Notes under the pieces: generated by a model
What the model was told of the DNA's origin: nothing
The model's database searches: none
Seen by the model: only the letters and a program-made list of their open reading frames with translations
Part shown: one piece after another, positions 44,841 through 52,674 of the stretch
How positions within the stretch are numbered: position 1 is the stretch's first letter
Layout of the letters: each line of letters opens with the position of its first letter
Program-made: the position numbers and the translations under genes
NCBI GenBank assembly: GCA_027076905.1
Contig: JALTGP010000250.1
Location: 1 to 52,674 of the forward strand
DNA length: 52,674 nt
Direction: 5' to 3'
Source of the DNA: Campylobacteraceae bacterium
GTDB taxonomy: Bacteria > Campylobacterota > Campylobacteria > Campylobacterales > Sulfurovaceae

Positions 44841-47800
44841 TTAATTACTTTTATACAAAAACTCAATACTAGAGGTATTGGGAGGTTGTATAATAATATC
44901 TGTCTCAAAATTTAAGTTATGGTCTATTTTAACTTTTACACCATCTTTCCCATTTTTATGCTGTAAAATAAAGGTCATATTATCCGATATTTTTTTACCA
45001 ACTTCGAGTGATAGACTCTCATCAATTCCCTCTCCTAGCAGTAGATGGTCTACTGAAATTCCAAGATTTTTCATCAACTCTTTGGCAAATGTTCCTCCTA
45101 ACATGGCATAGACTGCCGTACCTGCACCACTATTAGAAGCAGTAGTATCAAAGAGAATAAGTGAGAGAATCTCTCGCTGTGTTAGATATGGACTAGAGGA
45201 GAAGTTTATAATGGGGTCAGAGCTTGAACCTGAGATAAAAATTTGTATATCATACTTATCTTTGAGGTAGTTGGCACGTATCTCTAAAATAGCGTCTTTT
45301 GGCTCTCCATAAAAATAGATATGACTCTCATCCAAGATAAATCTTTTATCCTCCTGTACATAGTATCCCTGTGCTATTTTTGTCTTTCCTAAGAGCCTAA
45401 TATCTTTGTTATACCCCTTTACAACAGTAATTTCATTGACAAGATTGAGATGAATATCTTTGGTTTCATATTGGATAGGGGTTTCATTCTCAATAGTTAC
45501 ATAGGCTTTGATATTGTTTAATAGACTCTCTTCTTTCTTCTGAAGTTCTTGAACTATAATAATGTCACTGTCTTCAGAGAGTCCAGAATCAAGTAGTTCA
45601 TAGTTTATCTTATTTCCTAACAGCTTTACATTTCCACTGATAAAAACCTTCTCTTTATCAAGTTGTAGCATAAGTTTAAAATTGCTTAAAATATCAAAAT
45701 TTTTATCTTTGTATGGGAAATAGTCTGATATTAGCTTCAATTTTCCTTTTTGAGTTGAAATATTATAATCTCCTGTAACCTCTATTTGGTCATTAATCCA
45801 TAGTGATTTGCTATAAATATTATCATCTCTATAGCTCAAATAAGAGATGCTATTTGAAAAAAAATGCCTAATATAGGGATTGTTTCGAAGATTAAAACTG
45901 TAGTTATTGAGATAAATTTCATTTCCATTATCATAAATAGAGAAATTTGTGGACAACTTATCAATCTTTTGTTTCACCTCGCCTTGTTCTAAAATTGAAA
46001 TTTGACGGCTATTTAAATCTACATGGATATTTTTCTCTTCATCTATATTGACTATTGCATTGAGGTCGGCTTTAAATTTTTCATCTGATAGTTCATTGCT
46101 GTGAAGGTTCATTTGGATATTTTTATGTGAATCTATTTTTACTTCAGCGTTAATGTCCCCTTTAATATCTTTATAGGATACTTGAGGGCTATTAAGAGTT
46201 ATTTGAATGTTTCTAAGGGCATCTATGGTGGCTTCTGCTCTTATCTTACTCATAAAATTACTACGGGAGGTTATATCTGAAATTTGAGAACTCTCTATGC
46301 TCATTTGAATATTTTGATAGGAATCCATCTCCATTTTTAGATTAATATCCCCTTCAAAATTATCATAAGATAGATAGGGGCTATTGAGGGTAAGACTTAT
46401 GCTTTTATCTGCCAATCTATAAATTGAAATATCGGCACTACCTCCAATAGGGGGCAGTGTAATATCATAGTAGTGTTTTATTACAAGGGATAGAGCATTA
46501 ATATCTTGAATATTTAGTTTTGCATCAATATCACCATCTAAACTACCATCAAAAAGAATGCTCTCACCATTAATAAAGAGTGTGCCACTGTTAAGTCTTT
46601 TTCCCTCTATATCATAATCAAAACTAAGCTGTAAATCTTGGTTATTTATATCAATATGATAGAAATTATCATCAAGGATAATTTCTCCTGAGAGAGTGTT
46701 TAGATTTTCAAATTTTATTTTTGAATCAAAGTTAGAGAGCAAGGAGTAGGTTGGTATGGTTGCATTATATCGTATCTGATAGGGTTCTATAATGGAAATA
46801 TCGGCAGATATATTGGCAATATCTGAGTCTAAGTCAATATGAAGTTGAGTGTTTTCAATGGCATTAAAATCTATGATTGAATGGAGTCTAAAAGCCCCCT
46901 GTGCCATTTCTAATTCAAAGGGAAGTTGAGGTATGAATTTTATCAGTTCTATATCCTGTTTGCTCTCTAGCTTTATATCGGCACGTTGATATTTTTGTAA
47001 TAGTGCTGAGGCTGATATTTGATTGGAATCTACATTGAGTAGAAGTTGCTCAATCCCACCACTATAAATAATTGATGGGTTTTGGAGCAGGGTATCAGTT
47101 AGAGATTGAGGGATATTGGTAATTGTATCGGCTGAAACATCTCCATGGTAGGTTACTTGGGTAGAGTCCCCTCTAAAATCAATATTCACAATATTGTTTA
47201 GCCTCATTCCCTGACTGTAGGTTGTGGAGCCATTTGCCTCGGAGGTGATGGTGATAAAGTTATCTATATATTCATACTCCAATCTATGTTTTGCATGGTC
47301 TAAGTCAACATTAAAATCATTCTCTAAAACCAGTAAATCTTTGACGGAGTGTTCGATATCTAACCATAATCCTGTTTGGTTTAGTTTTAATGAGACAGGT
47401 AAATCGTATAGTTCATTTTGGTTAAGAGGTAGAGAGTATTTACTAAAGAGGTACTCATTGGTTATTACATCCCCTGTGGTAAATAGCTCAGAATCTTTGA
47501 TAAAACCTGTTTGGGTACTACTTGCAAATGAGGTATCAGAGGAGACAGTAATATTTTTGGCATTGTAGTTAAAGTTATTATGTGGGTCAATATCTATATC
47601 TGTAATTACAGCATGAGTATTGTCTATGGTAATAGGACCATAGGTAGTCGTTTTCATGGTTGCAAATAACTTTTTGATGCTTATTTGTTCTATAGGGAAT
47701 TTCTTTGTAGGTGGTTTATTCGCAGAGTTATCATTAGTAGAATTTTTATGGGTTGAGTTTGTACTTTTTTTTATTGCTCTTATAAAAGAGGTGATAACTT

Positions 47801-48404
47801 TTGGGTCTATTTCCAACAGCTTTAAGCTATCTAAATAGAGTAATCCTTTGTCTATTTTACCTCTAATCTCAATATCTGTTAGTCCTGAATCTATAGAGAT
47901 ATTAAAGAGTTTGCTTTTGAGATTTAGATTTTTGTCTATCTCTACCCTATTGCTACCTAACTGAAAGTTTTTAAATATTATCCCTCCATATGTGAGGGGT
48001 TTGCTTGTGACTTTTATCTTATCTATTACAATATTAAAATCAAGTTTGGGTGATGAGGTCTCTTCTCCTTGCTCAAAAGTAGAGGTAATATCCATAATGG
48101 CATTGGGACGTAACCCACGAAGCTCCAGTTGTGTAATATGGATTTTTTTCTGTTTAATACTAAAAGGATTCCAATGAATAATGGCTTGGTCGAGAAGCAA
48201 TCTATTTTTATATTTTGGTTTATCAACCTTTATTCCTGTAAAGAGATTGCCCGAGATTTTTTGGTACTCAATGTTGTACTCTTTTAAAATATCTTTTGTG
48301 GCAAAACTAATAATACGTGAATCAGTAATAAGAAAAAGAAAAATGGCTAATAGGATGAGTGCCATCTCAATTAAGACCATCAACCAATAGATAAGACGAA
48401 TCAA
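44841..48404 (-). CDS. tamB: translocation and assembly module inner-membrane component TamB
   Basis: Periplasm-spanning protein that bridges the inner membrane to TamA and helps outer-membrane assembly or lipid transport. The 1187 residues start with an N-terminal anchor (WLMVLIEMALILLAIFLFLI). Beta-groove repeats fill the body, and the conserved C-terminal TamB domain has YVQEDKRFILDESHIYFYG and LSLILFDTTASNSGAG. Residues 669-803 hold a tandem repeat. The TTG start overlaps the tamA stop as TTGA without its own ribosome site, so it depends on tamA translation. Confidence 0.9.
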   Translation of the reverse strand: MIRLIYWLMVLIEMALILLAIFLFLITDSRIISFATKDILKEYNIEYQKISGNLFTGIKVDKPKYKNRLLLDQAIIHWNPFSIKQKKIHITQLELRGLRPNAIMDITSTFEQGEETSSPKLDFNIVIDKIKVTSKPLTYGGIIFKNFQLGSNRVEIDKNLNLKSKLFNISIDSGLTDIEIRGKIDKGLLYLDSLKLLEIDPKVITSFIRAIKKSTNSTHKNSTNDNSANKPPTKKFPIEQISIKKLFATMKTTTYGPITIDNTHAVITDIDIDPHNNFNYNAKNITVSSDTSFASSTQTGFIKDSELFTTGDVITNEYLFSKYSLPLNQNELYDLPVSLKLNQTGLWLDIEHSVKDLLVLENDFNVDLDHAKHRLEYEYIDNFITITSEANGSTTYSQGMRLNNIVNIDFRGDSTQVTYHGDVSADTITNIPQSLTDTLLQNPSIIYSGGIEQLLLNVDSNQISASALLQKYQRADIKLESKQDIELIKFIPQLPFELEMAQGAFRLHSIIDFNAIENTQLHIDLDSDIANISADISIIEPYQIRYNATIPTYSLLSNFDSKIKFENLNTLSGEIILDDNFYHIDINNQDLQLSFDYDIEGKRLNSGTLFINGESILFDGSLDGDIDAKLNIQDINALSLVIKHYYDITLPPIGGSADISIYRLADKSISLTLNSPYLSYDNFEGDINLKMEMDSYQNIQMSIESSQISDITSRSNFMSKIRAEATIDALRNIQITLNSPQVSYKDIKGDINAEVKIDSHKNIQMNLHSNELSDEKFKADLNAIVNIDEEKNIHVDLNSRQISILEQGEVKQKIDKLSTNFSIYDNGNEIYLNNYSFNLRNNPYIRHFFSNSISYLSYRDDNIYSKSLWINDQIEVTGDYNISTQKGKLKLISDYFPYKDKNFDILSNFKLMLQLDKEKVFISGNVKLLGNKINYELLDSGLSEDSDIIIVQELQKKEESLLNNIKAYVTIENETPIQYETKDIHLNLVNEITVVKGYNKDIRLLGKTKIAQGYYVQEDKRFILDESHIYFYGEPKDAILEIRANYLKDKYDIQIFISGSSSDPIINFSSSPYLTQREILSLILFDTTASNSGAGTAVYAMLGGTFAKELMKNLGISVDHLLLGEGIDESLSLEVGKKISDNMTFILQHKNGKDGVKVKIDHNLNFETDIIIQPPNTSSIEFLYKSN
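45996..46400 (-). repeat. four-unit tandem repeat inside tamB
   Basis: Residues 669-803 of TamB consist of units of 30, 34, 30 and 30 residues plus a part unit. Units 1 and 3 start ISLTLNSPYLSYDNFEGDIN and IQITLNSPQVSYKDIKGDIN; unit 4 starts IQMNLHSNELS. DNA of the units has diverged, so the duplication is not recent. Confidence 0.8.
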
Positions 48405-50134
48405 AAGGATTGCCCTATTTGAAAGTGCAGTCCATTTTGACTGTAGTTTTGGGTATTCATCCCAAAATCAATTTTAAAAGGACCAATAGGGGTCATGTAT
48501 CGTATCCCAAGACCAACCGAGTGAATGATATCTTCATCAAAATTCCAAAATGATTGTGTACGAGATATCATACTGCTATCTGTAAAAACGCCCATATAGA
48601 CATCTTTATAGATGGGAAAATTAACCTCTAGGGAGAGGTTGGCAAGACTTGACCCACCTAAATCAGAGTTTTCATCAGAAGAGGTGCTGATACCAATTTT
48701 ATCATACCCATAGGCTCGGTTTGAAAATGCCCCTCCTGCAAAGAATTTTTTTGATTCAGGGAGTCGGTTGTTATAGACATTAATCGCACCTACACGTCCC
48801 ACAGCAGAAAATGTTAAATTGGAGATAGAGTAGATAAGTCGTAGCTCTTCTAGGTATTTGAGATAGGTGGTACTATCAGGAGAGTAGGGTAATCCTAGCT
48901 CCATTTTATGTGCAAAATAGATGCCTTTCTTGGGGTTAATTTTAGAGTCTCGTAGGTCATAAATAAGGTGCATAAAGGGGTAGATAATAAAAAAATCTTT
49001 GTCATTACTAATCTCAATATTTTCAACTCCTACCCCCACACTGTGTAGCCACTTATCATCACGATGTTGAAGGTAAAGCTTATCATACGCAACCTTCTCA
49101 TCAAAGTTGTGAATCTCTTGTTCCTCTTTGTACCCCACACTATTTTGGAAATCAATATGATATCCCCAAAGGTCTAATACCGCAGGATTGAAAAAGTTAT
49201 TTTCAATATGTTTTTGTTTTTCTGAAAAGAGTAAATCAAAAAGAAGTTTACGCCCTTCACCATAAAAATTTCGGTACTCCCAGTGGTAACTTGCTTGAAA
49301 GTTTAAATCTGTAGCATATCCCAGCCCCACCCGTGAGGTTTTGTTTTTTTGTATCTCTTTAAAATGTATATCAATGGGGATGATGTTATTAAATTTGGTA
49401 TCATATACCATTCGAAGATGGTCAAAAGACTCCAAGGCATAGAGAGATTCATAGCTCTCTTTTATTTTATATAAATCAAAAACCTCTCCCTCCTCAAAAT
49501 GTAAACGAGAGAGGATAAGCTCTTTATCCATACTTGGAGAGCCATCAATGGTTACTCTTCCAAAGTGACACAGTTTACCTTTTTTGAGTTTAATAGTAAT
49601 TTTTACAAGCTTTTTCTCTAGGTCTACATAGGCTTTTGTATCTAATTTATTACGACAAAGTCCATTGTCTAAAAGAAGTTTATTGATGCTTGATTTTGTT
49701 CGTCCAAAATCTTTTGAGCGAAAACGTTGCCCCTCTTTAAGATAGATAACCTCTGTGATATGAAAATCACTCTCTACGGTGACTGAGTCTATCTTGATAA
49801 ACTCTCTCTCCTCTATTTTAAAGTGAATACCTTTGTTGTCAACGTAGTGGGTGATATTGGCATCATAAAACCCCTCTTGTCTGTAAAAAAAACTAAATAT
49901 CTCATCAAGTTTTTTAATATAAAGTTCATTAATAGTTGCCACATCCTCTTTCCAAAAGATATAGGTACTAGGTCGCTTTGCCCCAATAAGCTTCTCTAGT
50001 TCATCGGTAGAGATAATTTTGTTGCCCTCAAAGGTAATAACAATGGGTTGGTCTATATTTTTTGCATTTAAAGGCTTTATGGCTAATAGTAATATAAATA
50101 ATATTACCAGTTTATATAAAATTACTCTATTCAT
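48401..50134 (-). CDS. tamA: translocation and assembly module outer-membrane component TamA (BamA family)
   Basis: Outer-membrane 16-strand barrel with periplasmic POTRA domains. The 577 residues have a signal peptide (LVILFILLLAIKPLNA), POTRA-like units to about residue 265, and a surface-antigen barrel with the conserved FFAGGAFSNRAYGYD loop. The C-terminus ends in Phe (LHFQIGQSF), a normal beta signal for Bam. It is first in the tamA-tamB operon. Confidence 0.9.
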   Translation of the reverse strand: MNRVILYKLVILFILLLAIKPLNAKNIDQPIVITFEGNKIISTDELEKLIGAKRPSTYIFWKEDVATINELYIKKLDEIFSFFYRQEGFYDANITHYVDNKGIHFKIEEREFIKIDSVTVESDFHITEVIYLKEGQRFRSKDFGRTKSSINKLLLDNGLCRNKLDTKAYVDLEKKLVKITIKLKKGKLCHFGRVTIDGSPSMDKELILSRLHFEEGEVFDLYKIKESYESLYALESFDHLRMVYDTKFNNIIPIDIHFKEIQKNKTSRVGLGYATDLNFQASYHWEYRNFYGEGRKLLFDLLFSEKQKHIENNFFNPAVLDLWGYHIDFQNSVGYKEEQEIHNFDEKVAYDKLYLQHRDDKWLHSVGVGVENIEISNDKDFFIIYPFMHLIYDLRDSKINPKKGIYFAHKMELGLPYSPDSTTYLKYLEELRLIYSISNLTFSAVGRVGAINVYNNRLPESKKFFAGGAFSNRAYGYDKIGISTSSDENSDLGGSSLANLSLEVNFPIYKDVYMGVFTDSSMISRTQSFWNFDEDIIHSVGLGIRYMTPIGPFKIDFGMNTQNYSQNGLHFQIGQSF

Positions 50135-50214
50135 TTTCTGTCATTTTTAATCTAAATTATATTCGATTCTTTTATAGTTAAATTTTCTATATTTAAACAG
50201 AAAAGTATAAAATA

Positions 50215-51450
50215 TTATTTTCGTATTTGACCATTTCCATAAAGTTTGAACTTATACGTGGTCAACTCATTAATCCCCATTGGTCCTCTGGCATGAAGTT
50301 TATTGGTAGAGATTCCTACCTCTGCTCCAAATCCAAACGCCCCACCATCGGTAAATCGTGTACTGGCATTTACATAGACACAGGCAGCATCCACGACATT
50401 CATAAACATCTCTGCGGCTGAGTAGTTTTCTGTAATAATCGCCTCCGAGTGACCTGAACCATAGTTGGCAATGTGTGCAATGGCATCATTAATTCCCTCA
50501 ACTACTCTAATATTTAAAATATTAGCAAGATACTCCGTATGATAATCTTCATCGGTTGCTTTTTCCACAAAGATAAACTCTCTGGTGGTATCACACCCTT
50601 TTATCTTGGTTCCTGCATCAACAAATGCTTTATAGAGACCTGGAAGTATGATTTTTGCGATATGTTTGTCTATAATTAGTGTCTCCATTGCATTACAAAC
50701 CCCTGGTCGGTGGCACTTTGCATTAAGGGCAATATTCATTGCTTTTTGTTTACTCGCATCTCGGTGTATGTAGGTGTGACAAAGCCCTTTGTCATGTTTA
50801 ACCACAGGTACAGAGGAGTTTTTTGAGATAAATCGAATAAGAGCCTCTCCTCCTCGTGGTACAATAAGGTCAACATACTTATCTTCTAATATAAGTTTAG
50901 CAACCCCTTCTCTTGAGGAGTCAGGTAGCAAGGATATAAGCTCTTTTGGTAGATTGTTTTTTACTAAAACCTTTTGGAGAATTTTGGCAATGGCTTGGTT
51001 TGAGAACTCTGCCTCTTTTCCTCCCTTTAAAATGGCAACATTTCCACTCTTAAAACAGAGACCTGCTACATCGGAAGTAACATTTGGACGTGATTCGTAG
51101 ATGACTCCAATCACACCAATTGGTACTGATACTTTTTCAATTCGGATATTATCCTCTTGTACCCATCCCTCAAGAACACGACCAATTGGCTCTTTTAATC
51201 CCGCTATATCTCTTAACGACTGTGCAACTCCCTCAAGTCGCTTGGCATCAAGGAGCAGTCTGTCAAGAAGAGAAGCTTCTAGTTTATGTCTCTCTCCCTC
51301 TTGCATATCTTTTCTGTTCTCTTTGACAATGTAGACACTATTATCCAATAAAGCATCAGCCATTTCATTAAGTATTCTATTTTTTGTTTTACCATCAAGT
51401 GTGGCTATAATTGGCATAGATGCTTTGGCTTTGGCTAAAAAGTTTTGCAT
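50215..51450 (-). CDS. proA: gamma-glutamyl phosphate reductase
   Basis: Second step of proline synthesis: NADPH reduction of glutamyl-5-phosphate. The 411 residues have family motifs IGVIYESRPNVTSD, CFKSGNVAILKGGKEA, and the catalytic Cys in KCHRPGVCNAMETLI. The end RFTDGGAFGFGAEVGISTNK is also typical. The ATG follows AAGGGAAAAAT. proB is not adjacent. Confidence 0.96.
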   Translation of the reverse strand: MQNFLAKAKASMPIIATLDGKTKNRILNEMADALLDNSVYIVKENRKDMQEGERHKLEASLLDRLLLDAKRLEGVAQSLRDIAGLKEPIGRVLEGWVQEDNIRIEKVSVPIGVIGVIYESRPNVTSDVAGLCFKSGNVAILKGGKEAEFSNQAIAKILQKVLVKNNLPKELISLLPDSSREGVAKLILEDKYVDLIVPRGGEALIRFISKNSSVPVVKHDKGLCHTYIHRDASKQKAMNIALNAKCHRPGVCNAMETLIIDKHIAKIILPGLYKAFVDAGTKIKGCDTTREFIFVEKATDEDYHTEYLANILNIRVVEGINDAIAHIANYGSGHSEAIITENYSAAEMFMNVVDAACVYVNASTRFTDGGAFGFGAEVGISTNKLHARGPMGINELTTYKFKLYGNGQIRK

Positions 51451-51537
51451 ATTTTTCCCTTATCTTTTTTAATATTATATCTTTTTTGATATTTATTTAC
51501 AATTTAGAATAATAATATTTTTATCTTATCCATAAGA

Positions 51538-52539
51538 TTATGCTTCTATGTGACTACGTTCCCACTCCTCAAAGCTTGGAGAGAAGTACTCAATGCGAAT
51601 TTTTTTAAACTCTCGTGTGGAGTAGAGTGGTCTTCGTGCAAAGTGTTCAATCTCTGTTGCCATCTCTTTGATAATGGCATTTGTCTCTTTGGTTGTTTTT
51701 CCATGAACCATGGTAAAAAGGTTGTAGGGCCAATTTGCATATTTTGGACGTAGATAACAGTGACTAACTGCTGAAAATTCTGCAGCCTTTTTTCCTATCT
51801 CTTCCCCTTTATTTTCGTCCACATCCCATACCACCATGGCATTGGCATTAAATCCTGCTTTTCTATGGTTGAGAATTCCTGCAAAACGACGCATTACTCC
51901 TGCTTCTTTTAGCTCATTTAAAATAGAAAAAAACTCATCATAGCTGATGCCTAATTTATCTACAACCTCTTTGAATGGCTCTTTTATAATAGGAATATCA
52001 TGCTGTGCTAGAGCGATAACTTTATGGTGTAGAGGGGTCAGCTTCATAAAGGTGCGTTTGTGTTTTTTGACTGTCTCTTTTTTGGCATCATCTCCTGTGG
52101 TATTGAGCTTAACGGCTATCTTAAACAGCTTTAGTGTTGGGAGGAGGATATACTCTGTGACATTGGCATTTTGAGCCAAGATTTCAACAGTTTTTTCCAA
52201 CCCAATTTTTGAGTCTGGTGCAACAGCTAGGGTAAACCAAATATTAAAGGTATGCTCTCGCTCATAGTTATGAGAGACCCCAGGGTGGGAGTTTATAATC
52301 TCAACAGCACTATCAATTAATTCACGTTTGATTTTAAAAGAGACCAAAGAGGAGCTATATCCTAAACTTTTAGTATCAAAAATAGGTGATATTTGTCTTA
52401 TTATTTTTTTCTCTTTCTCTTCTCTTAAAAGTTTAATAATGGTCTCTTCATCAGAGTTTAGTTCATTTGCAATATCTGCAAATGGTCGAGAGGTTAAGGG
52501 GAATTTTTTTTGAATAATAGATAGGAGTTCTGATTTCAT
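51538..52539 (-). CDS. siroheme decarboxylase, fused NirD-NirL (AhbA-AhbB) type
   Basis: The 333 residues are two Lrp/AsnC-like halves in one chain. The first half has a winged helix (about 1-50) and HPGVSHNYEREHTFNIWFTL. The second has a winged helix near 165-215, then SHCYLRPKYANWPYNLFTMVHG. These His/Tyr-Arg motifs are the hallmark of siroheme decarboxylases, which make 12,18-didecarboxysiroheme for heme d1 (cytochrome cd1 nitrite reductase) or the alternative heme pathway. With a hemJ-type oxidase also present, heme d1 is more likely. A Fnr-type box precedes it. Confidence 0.88.
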   Translation of the reverse strand: MKSELLSIIQKKFPLTSRPFADIANELNSDEETIIKLLREEKEKKIIRQISPIFDTKSLGYSSSLVSFKIKRELIDSAVEIINSHPGVSHNYEREHTFNIWFTLAVAPDSKIGLEKTVEILAQNANVTEYILLPTLKLFKIAVKLNTTGDDAKKETVKKHKRTFMKLTPLHHKVIALAQHDIPIIKEPFKEVVDKLGISYDEFFSILNELKEAGVMRRFAGILNHRKAGFNANAMVVWDVDENKGEEIGKKAAEFSAVSHCYLRPKYANWPYNLFTMVHGKTTKETNAIIKEMATEIEHFARRPLYSTREFKKIRIEYFSPSFEEWERSHIEA

Positions 52540-52574
52540 TTTAGTACCTCAAAAAGTATATTTATAATACAATA

Positions 52575-52616
52575 ATTATACTAATTTTTAAAATATCTTT
52601 ATTTGATATTAATCAA
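52575..52616 (-). promoter_or_regulatory. Fnr/Dnr-type box and -10 element of the nirDL promoter
   Basis: TTGAT-ATTA-ATCAA at 52603-52616 is a perfect consensus Fnr-family box. On the minus strand TATAAT lies at 52580-52575, giving a start near 52568. The box centre is then about 41.5 bases upstream, the classic activating position. The gene starts at 52539 after TTGAGGTACTAAA. Confidence 0.75.
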
Positions 52617-52674
52617 TCAATTGATTGATTATCCTTACTCTTTTTTTCATCATAAAAAAGTCTCCTTTGGTAGC
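52609..52674 (-). CDS. short open frame at window edge (C-terminus of an upstream gene or 14-codon peptide)
   Basis: On the minus strand the frame is open from the window edge to TAA at 52611-52609, reading ...KGDFFMMKKRVRIINQLID. Either it is the end of a gene upstream of nirDL, or a 14-residue peptide starting at ATG ATG with AAAGGAGAC before it. The perfect palindrome AATCAATCAATTGATTGATT (52611-52630) lies in its last codons. Confidence 0.35.
   Translation of the reverse strand, partial: ATKGDFFMMKKRVRIINQLID

Noticed and set aside
51523-51538. Terminator after nirDL (ATCTTAT-CC-ATAAGAT)
   Set aside because: The seven-pair stem has only a two-base loop, low GC content and no T-run in the gene's direction.

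Overview
The window is AT-rich bacterial chromosome that reads as Campylobacterota, most like a Sulfurovum/Sulfurimonas-type chemolithotroph. The reasons are the order fmt-birA-parA-parB-atpF'-atpF-atpH-atpA-atpG-atpD-atpC, a signal-peptide-like AtpF, a short 415-residue Pgi, the fbp-mobB pair, and denitrification-related genes (narK and a fused NirD/NirL-type siroheme decarboxylase). The genus is an inference. No tRNA, rRNA, CRISPR array, prophage or intact insertion sequence was seen.

Layout. 1-630: 3'-truncated Crp/Fnr regulator, divergent from the next block. 0.8-10 kb: a tight fmt-birA-parA-parB group and the complete F1 plus stator operon of ATP synthase, closed by a strong terminator. 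10.1-13.2 kb: NarK nitrate/nitrite transporter, a 30-codon coding remnant, and a PP2C phosphatase-protein kinase fusion. 13.2-20.3 kb: lytic transglycosylase-like lipoprotein, the scar of a deleted zinc ABC transporter operon, an outer-membrane barrel, pyrD, galU, a beta-propeller protein, a thioredoxin-like lipoprotein, fbp and mobB. 20.3-27.1 kb: small envelope proteins, ComF-like protein, pgi, an AT-rich gap with a decayed IS607/MerR-type helix-turn-helix fragment, a DHH phosphoesterase and an Rrf2 regulator with a palindromic operator. 27.2-30.6 kb: rpsO, grpE-dnaK without hrcA, and a chorismate mutase. 30.6-39.7 kb: lipoprotein, YyaL-like protein with an eroded CxxC, dsbD, cvfB-like, PAS protein, YidB-like protein, EEP phosphatase, hemJ and an N-terminally extended RNase HI. 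39.7-44.0 kb: a compact minus-strand module made of a 27-residue membrane peptide, XpaC-like, TelA-like, SPFH-GYF and double zinc-ribbon membrane proteins. 44.1-50.1 kb: thioredoxin, a DUF4258-like protein and the tamA-tamB pair. 50.2-52.7 kb: proA and nirDL.

How it fits together. Most is housekeeping: translation initiation, chromosome partition, ATP synthesis, chaperones, gluconeogenesis and pyrimidine synthesis. Respiratory nitrogen metabolism appears at both ends. NarK moves nitrate/nitrite. NirDL supplies a heme d1 precursor step, and its promoter has a perfect TTGAT-N4-ATCAA box placed about 41.5 bases upstream of the predicted start. The Crp/Fnr protein at the left edge has the matching E-xx-SR recognition helix but no Fe-S cysteine cluster.

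The best candidate for an underdescribed system is the five-gene membrane module at 39.7-44.0 kb. Other notable items are the znu deletion scar, the decayed recombinase fragment, a 27-bp repeat found twice between genes, and tandem repeats inside TamB. All calls were made by eye from the sequence; no database search was run.
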